Positions 63,711 to 64,000 of a stretch of DNA of 64,000 nucleotides are shown here, piece by piece. Source of the stretch: CAMREV01 sp051656125 (GTDB taxonomy: Bacteria > Bacillota_I > Bacilli_A > Mycoplasmatales > Mycoplasmoidaceae); contig JBOGBH010000012.1 in the NCBI GenBank assembly GCA_051656125.1, forward strand, positions 1 to 64,000, written 5' to 3'. The notes beneath the pieces are model-generated. The model worked only from the letters and a program-made list of their open reading frames with translations, did no database searches and was not told where the DNA came from. Positions within the stretch are counted from its first letter, which is position 1; every line of letters begins with the position of its first letter. A program made the translations under genes and the position numbers.

Positions 63711-64000
63711 ACAAAATAAAATAAAATTTATCAGCTCAAATAACCCAATTACCAAAAAAAAGATATTAATAATGTTTTTTTTAATAACTACTTTTATGTT
63801 TATTATGGCATTAATTTTGTCCTTGGGGAAAAATGGTTTTCAAGATGCAGAAAAAATATTTATTATAAATAAGAATTTAATTTTTGTAATACCAATAGCA
63901 AGCGCAAGTTTATCAATTGCTTCATTACTTTTGCAGCAACTTTCCAAAAATAAATTAGCAGACAATTCTGTTTTAGGATTAGGTAATATAAATTTAATTA
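63703..64000 (+). CDS. FecCD-family ABC permease (B type), 5' part
   Basis: The first 99 codons of a permease cut by the window edge. Over this length it is nearly identical to 60494 onwards (L-S-L-G-K-N-G-F-Q-D-A-E, I-P-I-A-S-A-S-L-S-I), so the second transporter unit is binding protein, A permease, B permease. The ATPase gene should lie beyond the window. Confidence 0.85.
   Translation, partial: MIKQNKIKFISSNNPITKKKILIMFFLITTFMFIMALILSLGKNGFQDAEKIFIINKNLIFVIPIASASLSIASLLLQQLSKNKLADNSVLGLGNINLI

Overview
This window comes from a mollicute (Mycoplasma-type genome). The DNA is very AT-rich, and nearly every long gene reads through in-frame TGA codons that fall where tryptophan is expected, so UGA encodes Trp and long genes only appear whole once TGA is read as sense. 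The gene set (complete arginine dihydrolase operon, ispG of the MEP isoprenoid pathway, repeat-bearing surface protein, FecCD-type uptake genes) suggests the M. penetrans / M. iowae (Malacoplasma) side of the Mollicutes. That placement is inference from gene content only.

Layout. 1-1.5 kb: 3' part of a surface protein made of near-identical 348-bp tandem repeats. 1.6-14.4 kb: Nif3-like protein, argS, an ABC exporter with a degenerate peptidase-like N-terminus plus a small membrane partner, nanE with a GntR regulator, ispG, a permease-ATPase fusion, a GNAT, a DUF2156 protein and uvrC. 14.7-22.9 kb: a restriction/defence island around rpsO: a PrrC/RloC-type AAA_13 ATPase, a methyltransferase-nuclease pair, a single-chain nuclease-methyltransferase-TRD enzyme, and two orphan genes, one with an internally duplicated protein. 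23-31.7 kb: lower glycolysis (tpiA-gpmI-eno) and arcA-arcB-arcC-arcD. 31.8-37.5 kb: a membrane-anchored GT-B-like protein with pyrophosphatase, a Bax-inhibitor-like membrane protein, tRNA-Arg(UCG) and glyA. 37.6-41.2 kb: an Abi_2 (AbiD/AbiF) gene with a HEPN motif, a polytopic membrane protein and an unknown soluble protein. 41.2-43.4 kb: folate genes, thyA overlapping a dihydrofolate reductase fused in frame to FolD. 43.7-51 kb: an operon from a tail-anchored protein through cmk, der and gpsA to a 1163-residue helicase with a nuclease-like C-terminus. 51-56.8 kb: rlmH, then a seven-gene operon rpsP-trmD-rplS-yitT-yitT-rbgA-rnhB. 56.9-59.2 kb: a DEDDh exonuclease and a RavA/MoxR-like protein that has lost its ATP-binding motifs. 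59.3-64 kb: a tandemly duplicated FecB/FecCD-type uptake locus running off the window.

How it fits together. Arginine is imported and degraded by ArcABCD for ATP, alongside lower glycolysis. GlyA, ThyA and DHFR-FolD form an almost complete one-carbon cycle for thymidylate. Translation and ribosome-assembly genes (argS, rpsO, rpsP, rplS, trmD, rbgA, der, rlmH) form compact, overlapping operons. Defence-type genes sit between or at the ends of these blocks.

The most unusual items are the DHFR-FolD fusion, the AAA_13 plus R-M island, the AbiF-membrane protein pair, the GT-B-like gene next to ppa, the eroded RavA-like protein, and the duplicated transporter unit that has lost one permease in its first copy. 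No database search was possible; family assignments rest on recognisable motifs, length and context.
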